Origin: Martinezella rhizogenes
Lineage (GTDB): Bacteria > Pseudomonadota > Alphaproteobacteria > Rhizobiales > Rhizobiaceae
Assembly (NCBI RefSeq): GCF_007002745.1
Contig: NZ_SGNY01000004.1
Span: forward strand, 434,001 to 498,000
Reading direction: 5' to 3'
Length of the DNA: 64,000 nt
Under the pieces are notes generated by a model. The model made no database searches, was not told where the DNA came from, and was given only the letters and a program-made list of their open reading frames with translations. A program made the translations under genes and the position numbers. This document shows positions 9,313-18,993 of the stretch, piece after piece. The stretch's first letter is position 1. The number at the start of each line of letters is the position of its first letter.

Positions 9313-11517
9313 TCAGGCTGCCTTCAGAGACCCCCGATAAGCGTCCGCTCCCGAACCGAGTTCGAACTGGCCGAGCAGCCGGTTTAGCGCATCAACCTCC
9401 CCCGCCAGAGTGTGGCTTGCGGCAGTCATTTCCTCGACCATCGCAGCATTTTTCTGCGTGTCCTGATCCATCTGGTTAACGGCGATGTTGATCTGCTGAA
9501 GGCCGGACGATTGCTCCTGCGCGGATTCGACGATCGCGGCCACGTGCTGATTGATCTCCTGCACCTCGGCGACAATCACGTCGAGCGCCTTGCCGGTATC
9601 GCCGACAAGATGCACGCCCTCCTCCACCTGCTGGTTCGACTTGGTGATCAGCGACTTGATCTCCTTCGCCGCACCGGCGGAACGTTGCGCCAGCTCGCGC
9701 ACTTCCTGCGCGACGACTGCAAAACCCTTGCCCGCCTCACCCGCACGCGCCGCCTCAACGCCGGCATTGAGCGCCAGAAGATTGGTCTGGAAGGCAATCT
9801 CATCAATTACGCCAATGATGCTGGAAATCTCGTTTGACGATTTCTCGATGCGCTCCATGGCGATGACCGCCTGGCGTACGACCTCGCCCGATCGTTCGGC
9901 GCCGATACGCGTGCGGGAGACTAGCCGACCCGCCTCATGCGCCCTGCTGGCGGCATCCTTCACCGTGACAGTGATCTCTTCAAGGGCAGCTGCCGTTTCT
10001 TCCACGGCAGCTGCCTGCTGCTCCGTGCGCCTTGCCAGATCATCGGCCGCCGCCTTGATTTCATGAGCGCCCGAATCGATGCCGGAGGCATTTTCCGACA
10101 CGCGTAGCAGCGCATTCTGCAACTTTCCGGAGGAGCCGTTGAAATCATTACGAACCGCATCGAGCTGTTCGACAAAGGGTTCATTGATACGGCACGATAC
10201 GTCGCCCTCGGCAAGTTTTGCCAAGGCGTAAGCCAGACTGTCGACGGCAAACCGGATGTTGCCCGCCTCATCGGCGGCCTGGCGTTCGCGCGTCAAGCGC
10301 TCCTGTTCCCCGAGAGTGCGATTGGTCTCTGCGTCGTGCTCAAGCGCGGCCTTTTGCCGGTTGCTTTCACGAAGGACGTCCAGCGAGCGGGCCAGATCAC
10401 CGATCTCATCCCTGGTCGCAATATCCTTCAATGTCAGCTGGAGGTTTCCCTGTGCGATCTGGGCGGTCTCACCGATGATGTTCGTGATGCGGCCGATGAA
10501 CCGCCGGGCAATGAACCAGCCCGCCAGCGCCAGAAGCACCGCTGCCGTCATGATCGTCAAGGCAGCATCACGCATCATCGCATGCAGCTGCGCAAAGACC
10601 GTGTCTTCCGGCACCGAGACGATTGCGTACCATTTCATGTCCCCGGTCAGCGTGACCGGCGAGGCAACGTTAAGCGAAACCGTTCCGTCCTGTGCCGTCA
10701 TTTCCCGCTCGACGCCGGGATTTGCGATCAGCTGATCCCAGCCGGCGGTTTGCGCACCGCCATCCGCGAGGCTTTTTCCCATGATCGCCGCATCCGGATG
10801 GCTGATGATCTTGCCGCTGCCACTGACAAGGCTTACGAAACCCGTTCCCATGGGCCGAACCGTTGACAGCGCCTTGCTCGTTTCCTCCAGCGAAAGATCG
10901 AGGCCGGCGACCCCCAATGGCTTACCATCGACGACAACCGGCTTGGCAACCGAAGTTATAAGAACCTCCTTGCCGTCGATCGCATAAGCATAGGGTTCGA
11001 TGACGACGGTTTTCTTCTGTGTGAAGGGCAGTTGATAATAATCGCCCGGGCCTGCAGTGGTATAGTCCGTCAACGCGGTATTGCTTATTTTGCCACCGCT
11101 GCGCACCCAATAGGGCACATAACGACCGGTTGCGTCATACCCCGCCTTGTTGACGAAGTCCGCATCCCTGCCATCGAAGGCGTTCGGTTCCCACCCGGTC
11201 CAAAGACCAAGGACTTCAGGATTGTTCGCCAGCATGTGCTGGATAAGCTGATCAGCCTTGCTCCGATCGGCCTCGCCCGACTGCTTCATGGATTCCAGAA
11301 CGGAAGCGAGACTGTTGACGATATGAATGGTGCCACCGATCTTCTTTTCGGTCACCAAGGCTTCGGCATGCGCTATCTGCCGCATACGCTCAAGGCTGTT
11401 GGTCTTTGTATCCTCAAAGGAGCGATAAAACAGCACGGCAGAGGCCGCGATTGTTGCAATTACGCCGCACGCGGCGACCGCGAAGATATTGCGGCCCGTA
11501 GTCGATTTAAACAGCAT
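9313..11517 (-). CDS. methyl-accepting chemotaxis protein with Cache sensor
   Basis: A 734-residue chemoreceptor from ATG at 11517 (MLFKSTTGRNIFAV); the longer frame adds 19 residues without family likeness. A transmembrane helix at about 8-30 is followed by a periplasmic double-Cache domain to about residue 310 (LGLWTGWEPNAFDGRD, LGVAGLDLSLEE). Then come a second helix (LTIMTAAVLLALAGWFIA), a HAMP domain (DEIGDLARSLDVLRES) and the MCP signalling hairpin tip EIAFQTNLLALNAGVEAARAG with Q/E methylation helices on both sides. There is no C-terminal CheR pentapeptide. The dCache fold usually senses amino acids or organic acids; the ligand here is unknown. Confidence 0.92.
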   Translation of the reverse strand: MLFKSTTGRNIFAVAACGVIATIAASAVLFYRSFEDTKTNSLERMRQIAHAEALVTEKKIGGTIHIVNSLASVLESMKQSGEADRSKADQLIQHMLANNPEVLGLWTGWEPNAFDGRDADFVNKAGYDATGRYVPYWVRSGGKISNTALTDYTTAGPGDYYQLPFTQKKTVVIEPYAYAIDGKEVLITSVAKPVVVDGKPLGVAGLDLSLEETSKALSTVRPMGTGFVSLVSGSGKIISHPDAAIMGKSLADGGAQTAGWDQLIANPGVEREMTAQDGTVSLNVASPVTLTGDMKWYAIVSVPEDTVFAQLHAMMRDAALTIMTAAVLLALAGWFIARRFIGRITNIIGETAQIAQGNLQLTLKDIATRDEIGDLARSLDVLRESNRQKAALEHDAETNRTLGEQERLTRERQAADEAGNIRFAVDSLAYALAKLAEGDVSCRINEPFVEQLDAVRNDFNGSSGKLQNALLRVSENASGIDSGAHEIKAAADDLARRTEQQAAAVEETAAALEEITVTVKDAASRAHEAGRLVSRTRIGAERSGEVVRQAVIAMERIEKSSNEISSIIGVIDEIAFQTNLLALNAGVEAARAGEAGKGFAVVAQEVRELAQRSAGAAKEIKSLITKSNQQVEEGVHLVGDTGKALDVIVAEVQEINQHVAAIVESAQEQSSGLQQINIAVNQMDQDTQKNAAMVEEMTAASHTLAGEVDALNRLLGQFELGSGADAYRGSLKAA

Positions 11518-11774
11518 GCCCTTCCCCCCAAAAGTCCCTGCCGCGACGGCGGACGCCGCTACGGGTGCCCGCAACTGTCAATGATCGGGCTGGAAGGTAA
11601 TATTAGAAAACTATGCTTAAAAATTACTTTCCACCCTGCATTTAAGCAGTCCAAGGGAAGCGAGATACATCATGAAGTTGTATTATTGCAGTATATACAA
11701 AATACTGCGCGATATTCGAACTCTCGAAAGCGCAATGCGGTGCGCGTGATTGCGCACCGCGGAGCCGGAAGTCT

Positions 11775-13274
11775 CTATTCCTGCAGGCGAAGAGCATTCC
11801 AGAAGCCTCGCAACTGGCCGGTCAATTGTGTGTAGAGACCATAACGCCGACGGTAATGCCGAACTTGGTTCTCTTTCGGTTCGTAGGCGCTCGCCACGCG
11901 CGTCATCGCCGCAACCGCTTCCTCATAACCGGGATAGAGACCGACAGCGACGGCTGCGCCGATCGCCGCCCCAAGCGCGCCCGTTTCGCGGGCTTCGGCG
12001 ACACGCAGGGGAATTTCCAGCACATCCGCCATGATCTGCGGCCAATGCTGGCTGCGGGAACCGCCGCCGGACATCACGGCATTTTCGACCGGCAGGCCGG
12101 CTTCACGCAGGACACCGATATGGCGACGATGTTCGAAACAGACGCCTTCGAACAGGGCACGCAACATATGACCTTCGCCATGCCAGCCGGCCAGACCGTA
12201 AAAGCCGCCGCGGAATTCCGCACCCAGCCGCGAACCGAAGATGAAGGGGTGAAAGAACGGATCGTCGGCGCGCGGCGTAACCGAGCCGACGAGGTCGTTA
12301 CACCGGTCGAAGGCATGATCGCCATGGTCGTCGCGAATGCGGTGTACGTACCATTCGAGATTGGCGGCGGATGTGGCGCTGGATTCGATATTGACATAGC
12401 GGTCCCGGCCGAATGTCGTCACCATGAAGACATCCGGGCTGATGACCGGTTTGTCTGCGAAAACCTGATTGATGCTCCAGGTGCCGGCAATGATGGAAGC
12501 TTCCCCGGCATTGATGACACCCGACCCCATGGCGCTGGAGACGACATCGAAATACCCGCCAATGACGGGCGTGCCTTCGGAGAGCCCGGTTGCTTCTGAA
12601 GCCTCGCTTGTGATGCGGCCGACGATGTCAGCCGATTCCACAAGACGCGGGAAAAAGGCAACGGCATCATCAAGGCCATAAAGCGACAGGAGTTCTCGGT
12701 CGAGCCCGGCTTCGGGGAAGGCAAGCAATCCCGCACCGCTGAGGTCGGAAATGTCATTGGCAAGGCAGCCCGTCAGACGGAAATTGACGAAATCCTTGCA
12801 GAACAGCACCGTTCCGGTCTGCGCGTAAATGTCAGGTGCATGCCGTTTTACCCAGGCAAGCAGGCTGGGCGTTTGCGCGGGCCATGGCCGCTGCAGGCAG
12901 CGTACCTGCAGCAAGTCTCCGCTTTTCCCGTCAAGCTCGGCCGCAATATCAGCGGCACGGCTGTCGAGCGACTGGATTCCGAGCAAGGGCTTTTGCCGCT
13001 TGTCCAGCAGGTAAAGACCATTGCCGTGACCGGCGCATCCCACCGCCACAATGCTTCTGGGATCGACCGAGGATTTTGCCAGAAGCTGGCGGATCGCCTC
13101 GCAGCCATTGCGCCATAATTCTTCAAGGTCGCGCTCGACATAACCGGGCTGCGGAAATGTCGAATGGCCGTCGATGGCATGTTGTGCGACCTGCCGGCCC
13201 GCCGTGTCGAACAGCACGGCCTTGATGACCGTGTTGCCGACATCCAGACCCAATATGTGATTTTTCTCAGCCAC
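11775..13274 (-). CDS. FGGY-family carbohydrate kinase
   Basis: A 499-residue kinase using GTG at 13274, which overlaps the aldolase stop by 8 nt; this couples translation and fits the family N-terminus VAEKNHILGLDVGNTVIKA. Family marks are the phosphate loop GLDVGNT, the GHGNG stretch, and the C-terminal nucleotide motif SGGGSRSQHWPQIMADVL with ETGALGAA. It belongs to the xylulokinase/erythritol kinase/LsrK branch. It is the last gene of the eight-gene operon and would phosphorylate the imported polyol or sugar. The exact substrate is not decidable from sequence; a tetritol or pentitol is my best guess, given the GlpD-like dehydrogenase partner. Confidence 0.85.
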   Translation of the reverse strand: MAEKNHILGLDVGNTVIKAVLFDTAGRQVAQHAIDGHSTFPQPGYVERDLEELWRNGCEAIRQLLAKSSVDPRSIVAVGCAGHGNGLYLLDKRQKPLLGIQSLDSRAADIAAELDGKSGDLLQVRCLQRPWPAQTPSLLAWVKRHAPDIYAQTGTVLFCKDFVNFRLTGCLANDISDLSGAGLLAFPEAGLDRELLSLYGLDDAVAFFPRLVESADIVGRITSEASEATGLSEGTPVIGGYFDVVSSAMGSGVINAGEASIIAGTWSINQVFADKPVISPDVFMVTTFGRDRYVNIESSATSAANLEWYVHRIRDDHGDHAFDRCNDLVGSVTPRADDPFFHPFIFGSRLGAEFRGGFYGLAGWHGEGHMLRALFEGVCFEHRRHIGVLREAGLPVENAVMSGGGSRSQHWPQIMADVLEIPLRVAEARETGALGAAIGAAVAVGLYPGYEEAVAAMTRVASAYEPKENQVRHYRRRYGLYTQLTGQLRGFWNALRLQE

Positions 13275-14115
13275 GATTATAGATGTCCCATGCTTCCTCA
13301 CCGCTCGCACCCTCATGGATGATGGCCATCAGGGCCGCAACAACGGCCTTCGGATTGTCATGCTGATAGATGTTGCGACCATAAACCAGTCCGTTCGCCC
13401 CTTGAGCCATCAAGGCCGCCGATTTTGCCAGCACGTTGCGCAAATCCTCTCGCCCTCCGCCTCGCACCAGCACCGGGCAGCGCGCCGCCTCGATCACCCG
13501 GTGAAAATCCTGCGGATCACTGGTGGGATCGGCCTTGATGATATCGGCACCCATTTCCGAGGCAAGGCGCACCAGCGTAACAATCTTTTCGGCATCGCCA
13601 TCCACCTGATAGCCCCCGCGCACATCGTTGGGCAGCATTACCAGCGGCTCGATCATCAGTGGCATGCCGAAGCGGTGGCAATCGGCCCGCACACGGCTGA
13701 TATTTTCGACACATTGGCGAAACAGTTCCGGCTCATCCGGCAGCATGAACAGGTTCACGACAACGCAGGCCGCGTCCATTTCCAGCGCGCCGATGATTGG
13801 ATCGTGATAATTCTGGAGCTGCGACCACATGGTTCTGTGGCGCGTGGAATTATAGGGGTTGCCCATATCTATGCGCATGACGAGGGCCGGCTTGTCCCGC
13901 TCCGGCCTCTGCTGCAACAGATCTGCCTGCCCGTAGACCATCTGGATGGCATCGGGACCGGCCTCAACCAGCTTTTCGACGGTCTGCGGCATATCCTCAA
14001 GCCCGATGAGGAAACTCGGCTCGTTGCAAACCCCGTGATCGATGGCCACATCAAGGCATCCGCCATTGCGGAACAACCGGTTCATGCGCGCCTTTTTCGA
14101 AATCCGCATCATCAT
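13267..14115 (-). CDS. DhnA/LsrF-type class I aldolase
   Basis: A 282-residue protein starting MMMRISKKARMNRLF; its ATG overlaps the upstream dehydrogenase stop as ATGA and has AAGGAGA in front. It shows the COG1830 pattern: LDVAIDHGVCNEP near 25, the phosphate and Schiff-base region MGADIIKADPTS near 190 (candidate Schiff-base lysine in IIKAD), and the phosphate-binding VRGGGR and GLVYGRNIYQHDNP toward the end. Members cleave ketose phosphates or, as LsrF, act as thiolase on phospho-AI-2. Here it most simply splits the ketose phosphate made by the kinase and flavin dehydrogenase. Confidence 0.8.
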   Translation of the reverse strand: MMMRISKKARMNRLFRNGGCLDVAIDHGVCNEPSFLIGLEDMPQTVEKLVEAGPDAIQMVYGQADLLQQRPERDKPALVMRIDMGNPYNSTRHRTMWSQLQNYHDPIIGALEMDAACVVVNLFMLPDEPELFRQCVENISRVRADCHRFGMPLMIEPLVMLPNDVRGGYQVDGDAEKIVTLVRLASEMGADIIKADPTSDPQDFHRVIEAARCPVLVRGGGREDLRNVLAKSAALMAQGANGLVYGRNIYQHDNPKAVVAALMAIIHEGASGEEAWDIYNRG

Positions 14116-15836
14116 GCATTCTCCTTGCATCTGTGTTGAAGCATTGCCGGACTGACCCCATAAAAGGTCTCCAGCTCATGAATAAGCCGCTGCCGTTCTT
14201 CCACCGCCTGGCTTGATGACCAGCCCAGTTCCCGTGCCGTGACGCCGAGGATTGCGTCGATCAGATCCGCGTCGATGCGACCGGTTATGGCAAGTGTGGT
14301 TCGCCGCAGAATGAGATCGGTCAGGTGCCGGACATGTTCGGAACGGATCAGCCAGATCACCTCCGCAACCGTGACGGGCAGTTTTTCGCAAAGCGGTGTG
14401 TCATCCGCGCGGCCCCGGCAAAAGCCCATCAATTCAAGCGCACGTGAACCATAGGCCGACGCCAGATGTTCGGCCCGGTCCCTGCCGATCGAAAACTCCT
14501 CTGATAGCAAGGCGGGCAGACGTCCGGCACTGGTTGGAAAATTCCTGCCGCCGCCGATTGGGCGACCCATCGTGCCGGTCAGCCGCTTGCGTCCGAGAAA
14601 GGCCAGAACCTCGTCGGTCACCTGCTCACCAAAAGCCCTGAAGGTCGTCCACTTGCCGCCGATCATGCAAAGCTGCGGCGGATCGCCTGCGACGCGGTGA
14701 ATGAAATGGCTGCGCGATATTCTCCCGGTAAAGGCGGCATCGCTGCGCGGTAGCGGACGTATGCCGCTGAAGCTAAAGACGATGTCGGAATGGTCGATAG
14801 CGATATCCGGAAAAACCTGTCGGATCGCATCGAGAATATAGTCGCGCTCCTCCGGCTCGCATCGCACCCGCTCAGGACGATCTACCTTTATATCGGTCGA
14901 ACCCGCGAGAACCCGGCCGAGATAGGGAAAGAGGATACAGACACGGTTATCAGCATTCTCGAAAAAAATCATATGCCCGTTCAGGGCTTTGAGAAGCGCC
15001 TCGTTCGCCAGGATCAAATGGGATCCCTTGGTGCCGGAAACCGTAGGTTTTGCTTTCTCCGCAGTCGGAGCTTCCGTCAGCGCGCCGATCGTCTCGTCGA
15101 TCCACGCACCCGTGGCATTGACAATGATCCGGGGCCGGATGGCCAGACTTTCTGACGTTTCCTCGACCCGAAGACGATATTCATCCCCGGTGCGAACAAG
15201 CTCCACATAGTTGAGCGCAATGCTTTGCGGTGCATCCGTATAAGTATCGATCAGGAGTTCCAGCGCTAACCGTTCAGGCTGGCTTATCCATGCATCGTAA
15301 TAGGTGGCCGAATATCTGATGTCAGGTGTCAGGCCCGGCCAGTGCTGCAGCGTCTTGCCGGCGCTGCGAAACTCATGGCGGGGCAGGATCCGGTTTTTGC
15401 GGGTAACGAAGTCATAAAGCGTGAGGCCCGCCTTGATGGCCAGCGCCCCCCGGCTCGCGGGTTTGCCGCCGGAGCCGAAAAAGGTCGCTGCCGCGTTGAA
15501 CAACCCGCTGAAAGTCGAGAAAATCGGGATCGTCGTCGGCAGCGGATGAACCATGTGCGGTGCGAGCGTCAACAGCGCATCGCGCTCCCGCAAAGATTCC
15601 GCCACGAGGCCGAATTCGCCGTTTTCGAGATAACGCAGGCCACCATGGATCATGCGTGACGGCGCCGCACTGCAGCCGGAGGAAAAATCGTTGCGCTCGA
15701 CCAGCAGTACCCGCAAGCCCTGCAAGGCGAGATCGCGATAGGCGGCGATGCCGTTGATGCCGCCGCCGATGACGACGGCATCAAAATCACCATCTTGCCG
15801 GATGCGACGCAGAGCGTCCTCGCGAAAACTGGGCAT
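14112..15836 (-). CDS. GlpD-like FAD-dependent polyol-phosphate dehydrogenase
   Basis: About 574 residues from ATG at 15836 (MPSFREDALRRI). The FAD-binding motif VVIGGGINGIAAYRDLALQG lies at the N-terminus, then the DAO core (SSGCSAAPSRMIHGGLRYLE) and a C-terminal DAO_C domain. It is related to glycerol-3-phosphate dehydrogenase, but the canonical glpD of this genome is at 57.3-58.8 kb. The core here reads SGCSAAPSRMIHG where GlpD has SGTSSAATKLIHG, so a different phosphorylated polyol is likely, as in EryB. It should be membrane-associated and feed electrons to quinone. No strong ribosome site is visible; a TTG at 15890 is an alternative start. Confidence 0.82.
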   Translation of the reverse strand: MPSFREDALRRIRQDGDFDAVVIGGGINGIAAYRDLALQGLRVLLVERNDFSSGCSAAPSRMIHGGLRYLENGEFGLVAESLRERDALLTLAPHMVHPLPTTIPIFSTFSGLFNAAATFFGSGGKPASRGALAIKAGLTLYDFVTRKNRILPRHEFRSAGKTLQHWPGLTPDIRYSATYYDAWISQPERLALELLIDTYTDAPQSIALNYVELVRTGDEYRLRVEETSESLAIRPRIIVNATGAWIDETIGALTEAPTAEKAKPTVSGTKGSHLILANEALLKALNGHMIFFENADNRVCILFPYLGRVLAGSTDIKVDRPERVRCEPEERDYILDAIRQVFPDIAIDHSDIVFSFSGIRPLPRSDAAFTGRISRSHFIHRVAGDPPQLCMIGGKWTTFRAFGEQVTDEVLAFLGRKRLTGTMGRPIGGGRNFPTSAGRLPALLSEEFSIGRDRAEHLASAYGSRALELMGFCRGRADDTPLCEKLPVTVAEVIWLIRSEHVRHLTDLILRRTTLAITGRIDADLIDAILGVTARELGWSSSQAVEERQRLIHELETFYGVSPAMLQHRCKENA

Positions 15837-15957
15837 AGAAATACCGTTCGCTGGTGGATGACCAGCGTCCCAATGTTGTTGACCGTTCAAAGCGACAGGA
15901 GAGACGGGCGGTGAAAATTATCTGCTATTCGCCGTAAGACCCGTCCCGACTACGTGT

Positions 15958-16956
15958 TCAGCTATCAAGCCCCACAAGATGCTCGGCAACGCCGGCGCTG
16001 ATGAGGGCCACTTCACTGTCCGTGAGGCGCAGGCGGGCTGCCGCGGCGTTTTCGACCGCCTGGGCTGGATCACGCGCACCGCACAGTGAAAATGTGATGC
16101 CTGGCTGAGCAATCGTCCAGGCAATCACCACCTGCGCGACCGAGGCCCCATGCCCGGCCGCCACCGGTTCCAGCACACCCATCAACCGGGCGATCTTCTG
16201 ACGGTTCGACTGGCTGAAACGGGGATTGCCGTGACGTTGATCATCCTCTGCAAAGATCCGCTCAGGCCCGACCTTGCCCGACAGCAGACCAAGCGCCAGC
16301 GACGAATAGCTGAGCACGGAAACGGCATTCTTTCGACACAGAGGCAGGAGCGTCGTTTCGATGTCCCGTTTCACCATGGAATATTCTTCCTGAATGGCAT
16401 CGAGCGCACCGGTGTCGATATAGGCCTCAAGATCGCCAGGCGAGACATTGCTTGCCCCGATCGAGCGTATCTTTCCCTCCTCCTTCAGCCGCACCAAAGT
16501 CTCAACCGTTTCGGCAATCGGGGTCGTGGCGTCCTGCCAATGGGTGACGTAGTGGTCGATATAATCGGTTCCGAGCCGCTTAAGACTCTCTTCAACCTCA
16601 TGCCGGATCGACGCCGCGCCGAGATAACGGTGAACGGGCTTGCCATCCTGATGGAAGAAATAAGCGCCCTCGTTCACATGCCAGACGAGGCCGCATTTAG
16701 TGACCAGCACCACCTTGTCGCGCCGGCCGGCAATCGCCTTGCCGACAATGGTTTCCGCAAGCCCCATGCCATATGCCGGTGCGGTATCGATGAGGGAGAT
16801 GCCGGCATCGATGGAGGCTTGAATGGCGGCGATGGACTGCCGCTCATCAGTGCCGCCCCACATCCAGCCACCAATCGCCCAGGTGCCGAGCCCCACGACT
16901 GAAGCGCTGATGCCACTGCCGCCAATCGTCCGGGTCAATATAGCATTGTCCGTCAC
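15958..16956 (-). CDS. aldo/keto reductase
   Basis: A 332-residue reductase starting at GTG 16956, which overlaps the SorC regulator stop as GTGA; a longer upstream frame is out of family. It shows the AKR pattern: LGTWAIGGWMWGG, the catalytic aspartate/tyrosine region LIDTAPAYGMG, lysine in VVLVTKCG and the NADP-binding end. It resembles the YajO/Tas-like oxidoreductase group. In this operon it probably interconverts an aldehyde and an alcohol, for example an aldolase product, which is inference. Confidence 0.85.
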   Translation of the reverse strand: MTDNAILTRTIGGSGISASVVGLGTWAIGGWMWGGTDERQSIAAIQASIDAGISLIDTAPAYGMGLAETIVGKAIAGRRDKVVLVTKCGLVWHVNEGAYFFHQDGKPVHRYLGAASIRHEVEESLKRLGTDYIDHYVTHWQDATTPIAETVETLVRLKEEGKIRSIGASNVSPGDLEAYIDTGALDAIQEEYSMVKRDIETTLLPLCRKNAVSVLSYSSLALGLLSGKVGPERIFAEDDQRHGNPRFSQSNRQKIARLMGVLEPVAAGHGASVAQVVIAWTIAQPGITFSLCGARDPAQAVENAAAARLRLTDSEVALISAGVAEHLVGLDS

Positions 16957-17933
16957 GAAGTTTCCCCTTCTTCCTGATCCAGTAAATAGCCAGCGATCGC
17001 CTCGTCCACGACGAGCGACGTCAGATATCGGCCCACAAGCGTGGCCGCCACCGGCCCTGCCTTGATGGCGCCCGCCGCCACACCAATGATGTTCGGGCAC
17101 CGGGCAAGCTGCCCGGGGTCGAGCGCCACCACGCGCGAGTTGAGATCGATCCGCGCCAGCTGCCCGTCCGCCATGGTAAGGTGGGCGAGGAATTCCCCGG
17201 CAATGCCCGCATCCACCAGCGCCTGCCCGCCGCGGGCCACATCCGGCAGAAGGTCGTAATAACCGGAACCCGGCGCCTCCACCGAACCGATACCGACCAG
17301 CGCCACCTGCGCCTGCCGCGCCAGATCAAACACTTCGCGGATCGATGCGACATTCATCAGCAGATCACGCTGCTCCTCATCCTCGGCAAACAGCGGCGCA
17401 TGCAGAAGCGAGGCGCTGCCGCCGAGCTTTTCCGCCAGCTGCGTGGCGAGATGGTTCACATCCGTATAGTGTTTGCCCTGCACACCGCCGGTCAGCGGCA
17501 CCACCCGCACATCGAAGCGGCGCTCCGCCTCCAGGTTGTCGACAACCGCGCTTACCGCCTTGCCGCCGGTAATCGCGATCACGTCACCGTCCCGGATCGT
17601 CTCCAGCAAATGATTGGCAGCCACCCGCCCGACCATCTGCAGCGCGGTTTCGGGATTATCGGAAACCGTCGGCGTCACCACCGACTGCCTGAGACCGAAA
17701 CGGCGGGTGATCTCGTTTTCGAGATCCACCAGCCGCTGATAGGGGCTGGCGATGGTGATCTTCACCATGCCGGCCTTGCGGCCGGCGGCAATCATGCGGT
17801 TTACCTTGGTATGGGAAAGATTGAGCCGCTCGGCGATCTCCGACTGTTTTACACCCTCGATGAAATGCAGCACGAGGACGGAATACACCTGTCTCTGTTG
17901 ATCGAAGTCGTCCTTGATATCCAGCATGATCAT
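16953..17933 (-). CDS. SorC/DeoR-family sugar-binding transcriptional regulator
   Basis: A 326-residue SorC-type regulator. The N-terminal helix-turn-helix (GVKQSEIAERLNLSHTKVNRMIAAGR, about 26-51) is followed by a large sugar-phosphate-binding domain (DVIAITGGKAVSAVVDNL, PLTGGVQGKHYTDVN). Relatives are EryD, DeoR of Bacillus and LsrR, which sense a phosphorylated intermediate. It lies inside the operon it probably controls; the inverted repeat at 21628-21658 is the likely binding site. ATG at residue 3 is an alternative start. Confidence 0.88.
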   Translation of the reverse strand: MIMLDIKDDFDQQRQVYSVLVLHFIEGVKQSEIAERLNLSHTKVNRMIAAGRKAGMVKITIASPYQRLVDLENEITRRFGLRQSVVTPTVSDNPETALQMVGRVAANHLLETIRDGDVIAITGGKAVSAVVDNLEAERRFDVRVVPLTGGVQGKHYTDVNHLATQLAEKLGGSASLLHAPLFAEDEEQRDLLMNVASIREVFDLARQAQVALVGIGSVEAPGSGYYDLLPDVARGGQALVDAGIAGEFLAHLTMADGQLARIDLNSRVVALDPGQLARCPNIIGVAAGAIKAGPVAATLVGRYLTSLVVDEAIAGYLLDQEEGETS

Positions 17934-17979
17934 CTTTCTCCAGTTACCTTCAGGCGTTCAATGCGCGCTCGATGGGCGC

Positions 17980-18981
17980 TCAGCGGCGACGCCTGACCAG
18001 ATAGTGGTCGAACAGAACCGCTGTCAGCAATATGCTGCCCCTGATAATGTCCTGCCAGTAGACAGACACATTGAGCAAGGCAAGCGAGCTGGAAACGACC
18101 GACAGAAGGATTGCCCCGAGGATCGCACCTAGAATGGTGCCCGAGCCGCCCGAAAGGCTGGCGCCGCCAATGACCGCCGCCGCGATGACGTTAAGCTCCA
18201 TGCCAATACCGAAGCTCGGCTGGGCGGACCCGAAGCGAGCCATGTAGATCACGCCTGCGACGCCGGCCAGCATCGAACACAGCGTGGTGGTGGCGAAGAC
18301 CACCCGACCGACGCGGATGCCGGAATAGGCCGCCGCCTTGGGATTGCTGCCGGTATAGAACACCTTGCGGAAGGCGGTCGTGCGCCGCAGCAATAGATCG
18401 AACGAGACCACCACCACCGCGAAGATGATCAGCACCAGCGGAATTCCACCAAGCGCGCCCTGGCCGATGAACTTGAATTCCGGCGGCAGGGAAAAGAGCC
18501 CGAGCGGTCGACCACCCGTTGCCAGCAGGCAGACACCGCGGGCAATCACCATCACGCCCAGCGACACGATGAAATGATGCAGGCCGATAACCGTTGTCAG
18601 GAAGCCCATGGCCATGCCGACCAATGTGGTGAGGCAGATCGCCAGTCCGGCCGCCACCCAGGGATCGACACCGTTGAGGAACAGCCAGCCGGCGGCGACC
18701 ATGGCAAGTGCCGTGACGGAACCAACTGACAGATCGATACCACCGGAGATCAACAGGATCGTCATGCCGACCACGACGATGCTTTCGATGGCGAAAACCA
18801 TGGCCATGGCCCGCAGATTGTCCACGGTCAGAAAATACGGTGATATGAACGACATCACCGCGAAAAGCGCGAGGATGATGACGATCAGTCCGGTTTCCCG
18901 TGCTTTCAGCGCCGGCTCCCACCACGCAGTACGGCGAACCGCCGTCTCGGCAAGGCTTGAAGGTGTTTCCGATGTTGCCAT
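17980..18981 (-). CDS. sugar ABC transporter permease, RbsC-like
   Basis: A 333-residue permease of the ribose/AI-2 (BPD_transp_2) class with eight to ten hydrophobic segments. Conserved stretches include [23 protein letters not shown] near 90 and [12 protein letters not shown] and [11 protein letters not shown] in the C-terminal half. It lies 12 bp behind the ATPase gene. A single permease gene implies a homodimeric channel. Confidence 0.9.
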   Translation of the reverse strand: MATSETPSSLAETAVRRTAWWEPALKARETGLIVIILALFAVMSFISPYFLTVDNLRAMAMVFAIESIVVVGMTILLISGGIDLSVGSVTALAMVAAGWLFLNGVDPWVAAGLAICLTTLVGMAMGFLTTVIGLHHFIVSLGVMVIARGVCLLATGGRPLGLFSLPPEFKFIGQGALGGIPLVLIIFAVVVVSFDLLLRRTTAFRKVFYTGSNPKAAAYSGIRVGRVVFATTTLCSMLAGVAGVIYMARFGSAQPSFGIGMELNVIAAAVIGGASLSGGSGTILGAILGAILLSVVSSSLALLNVSVYWQDIIRGSILLTAVLFDHYLVRRRR

Positions 18982-18993
18982 TTTCCCGCTCCC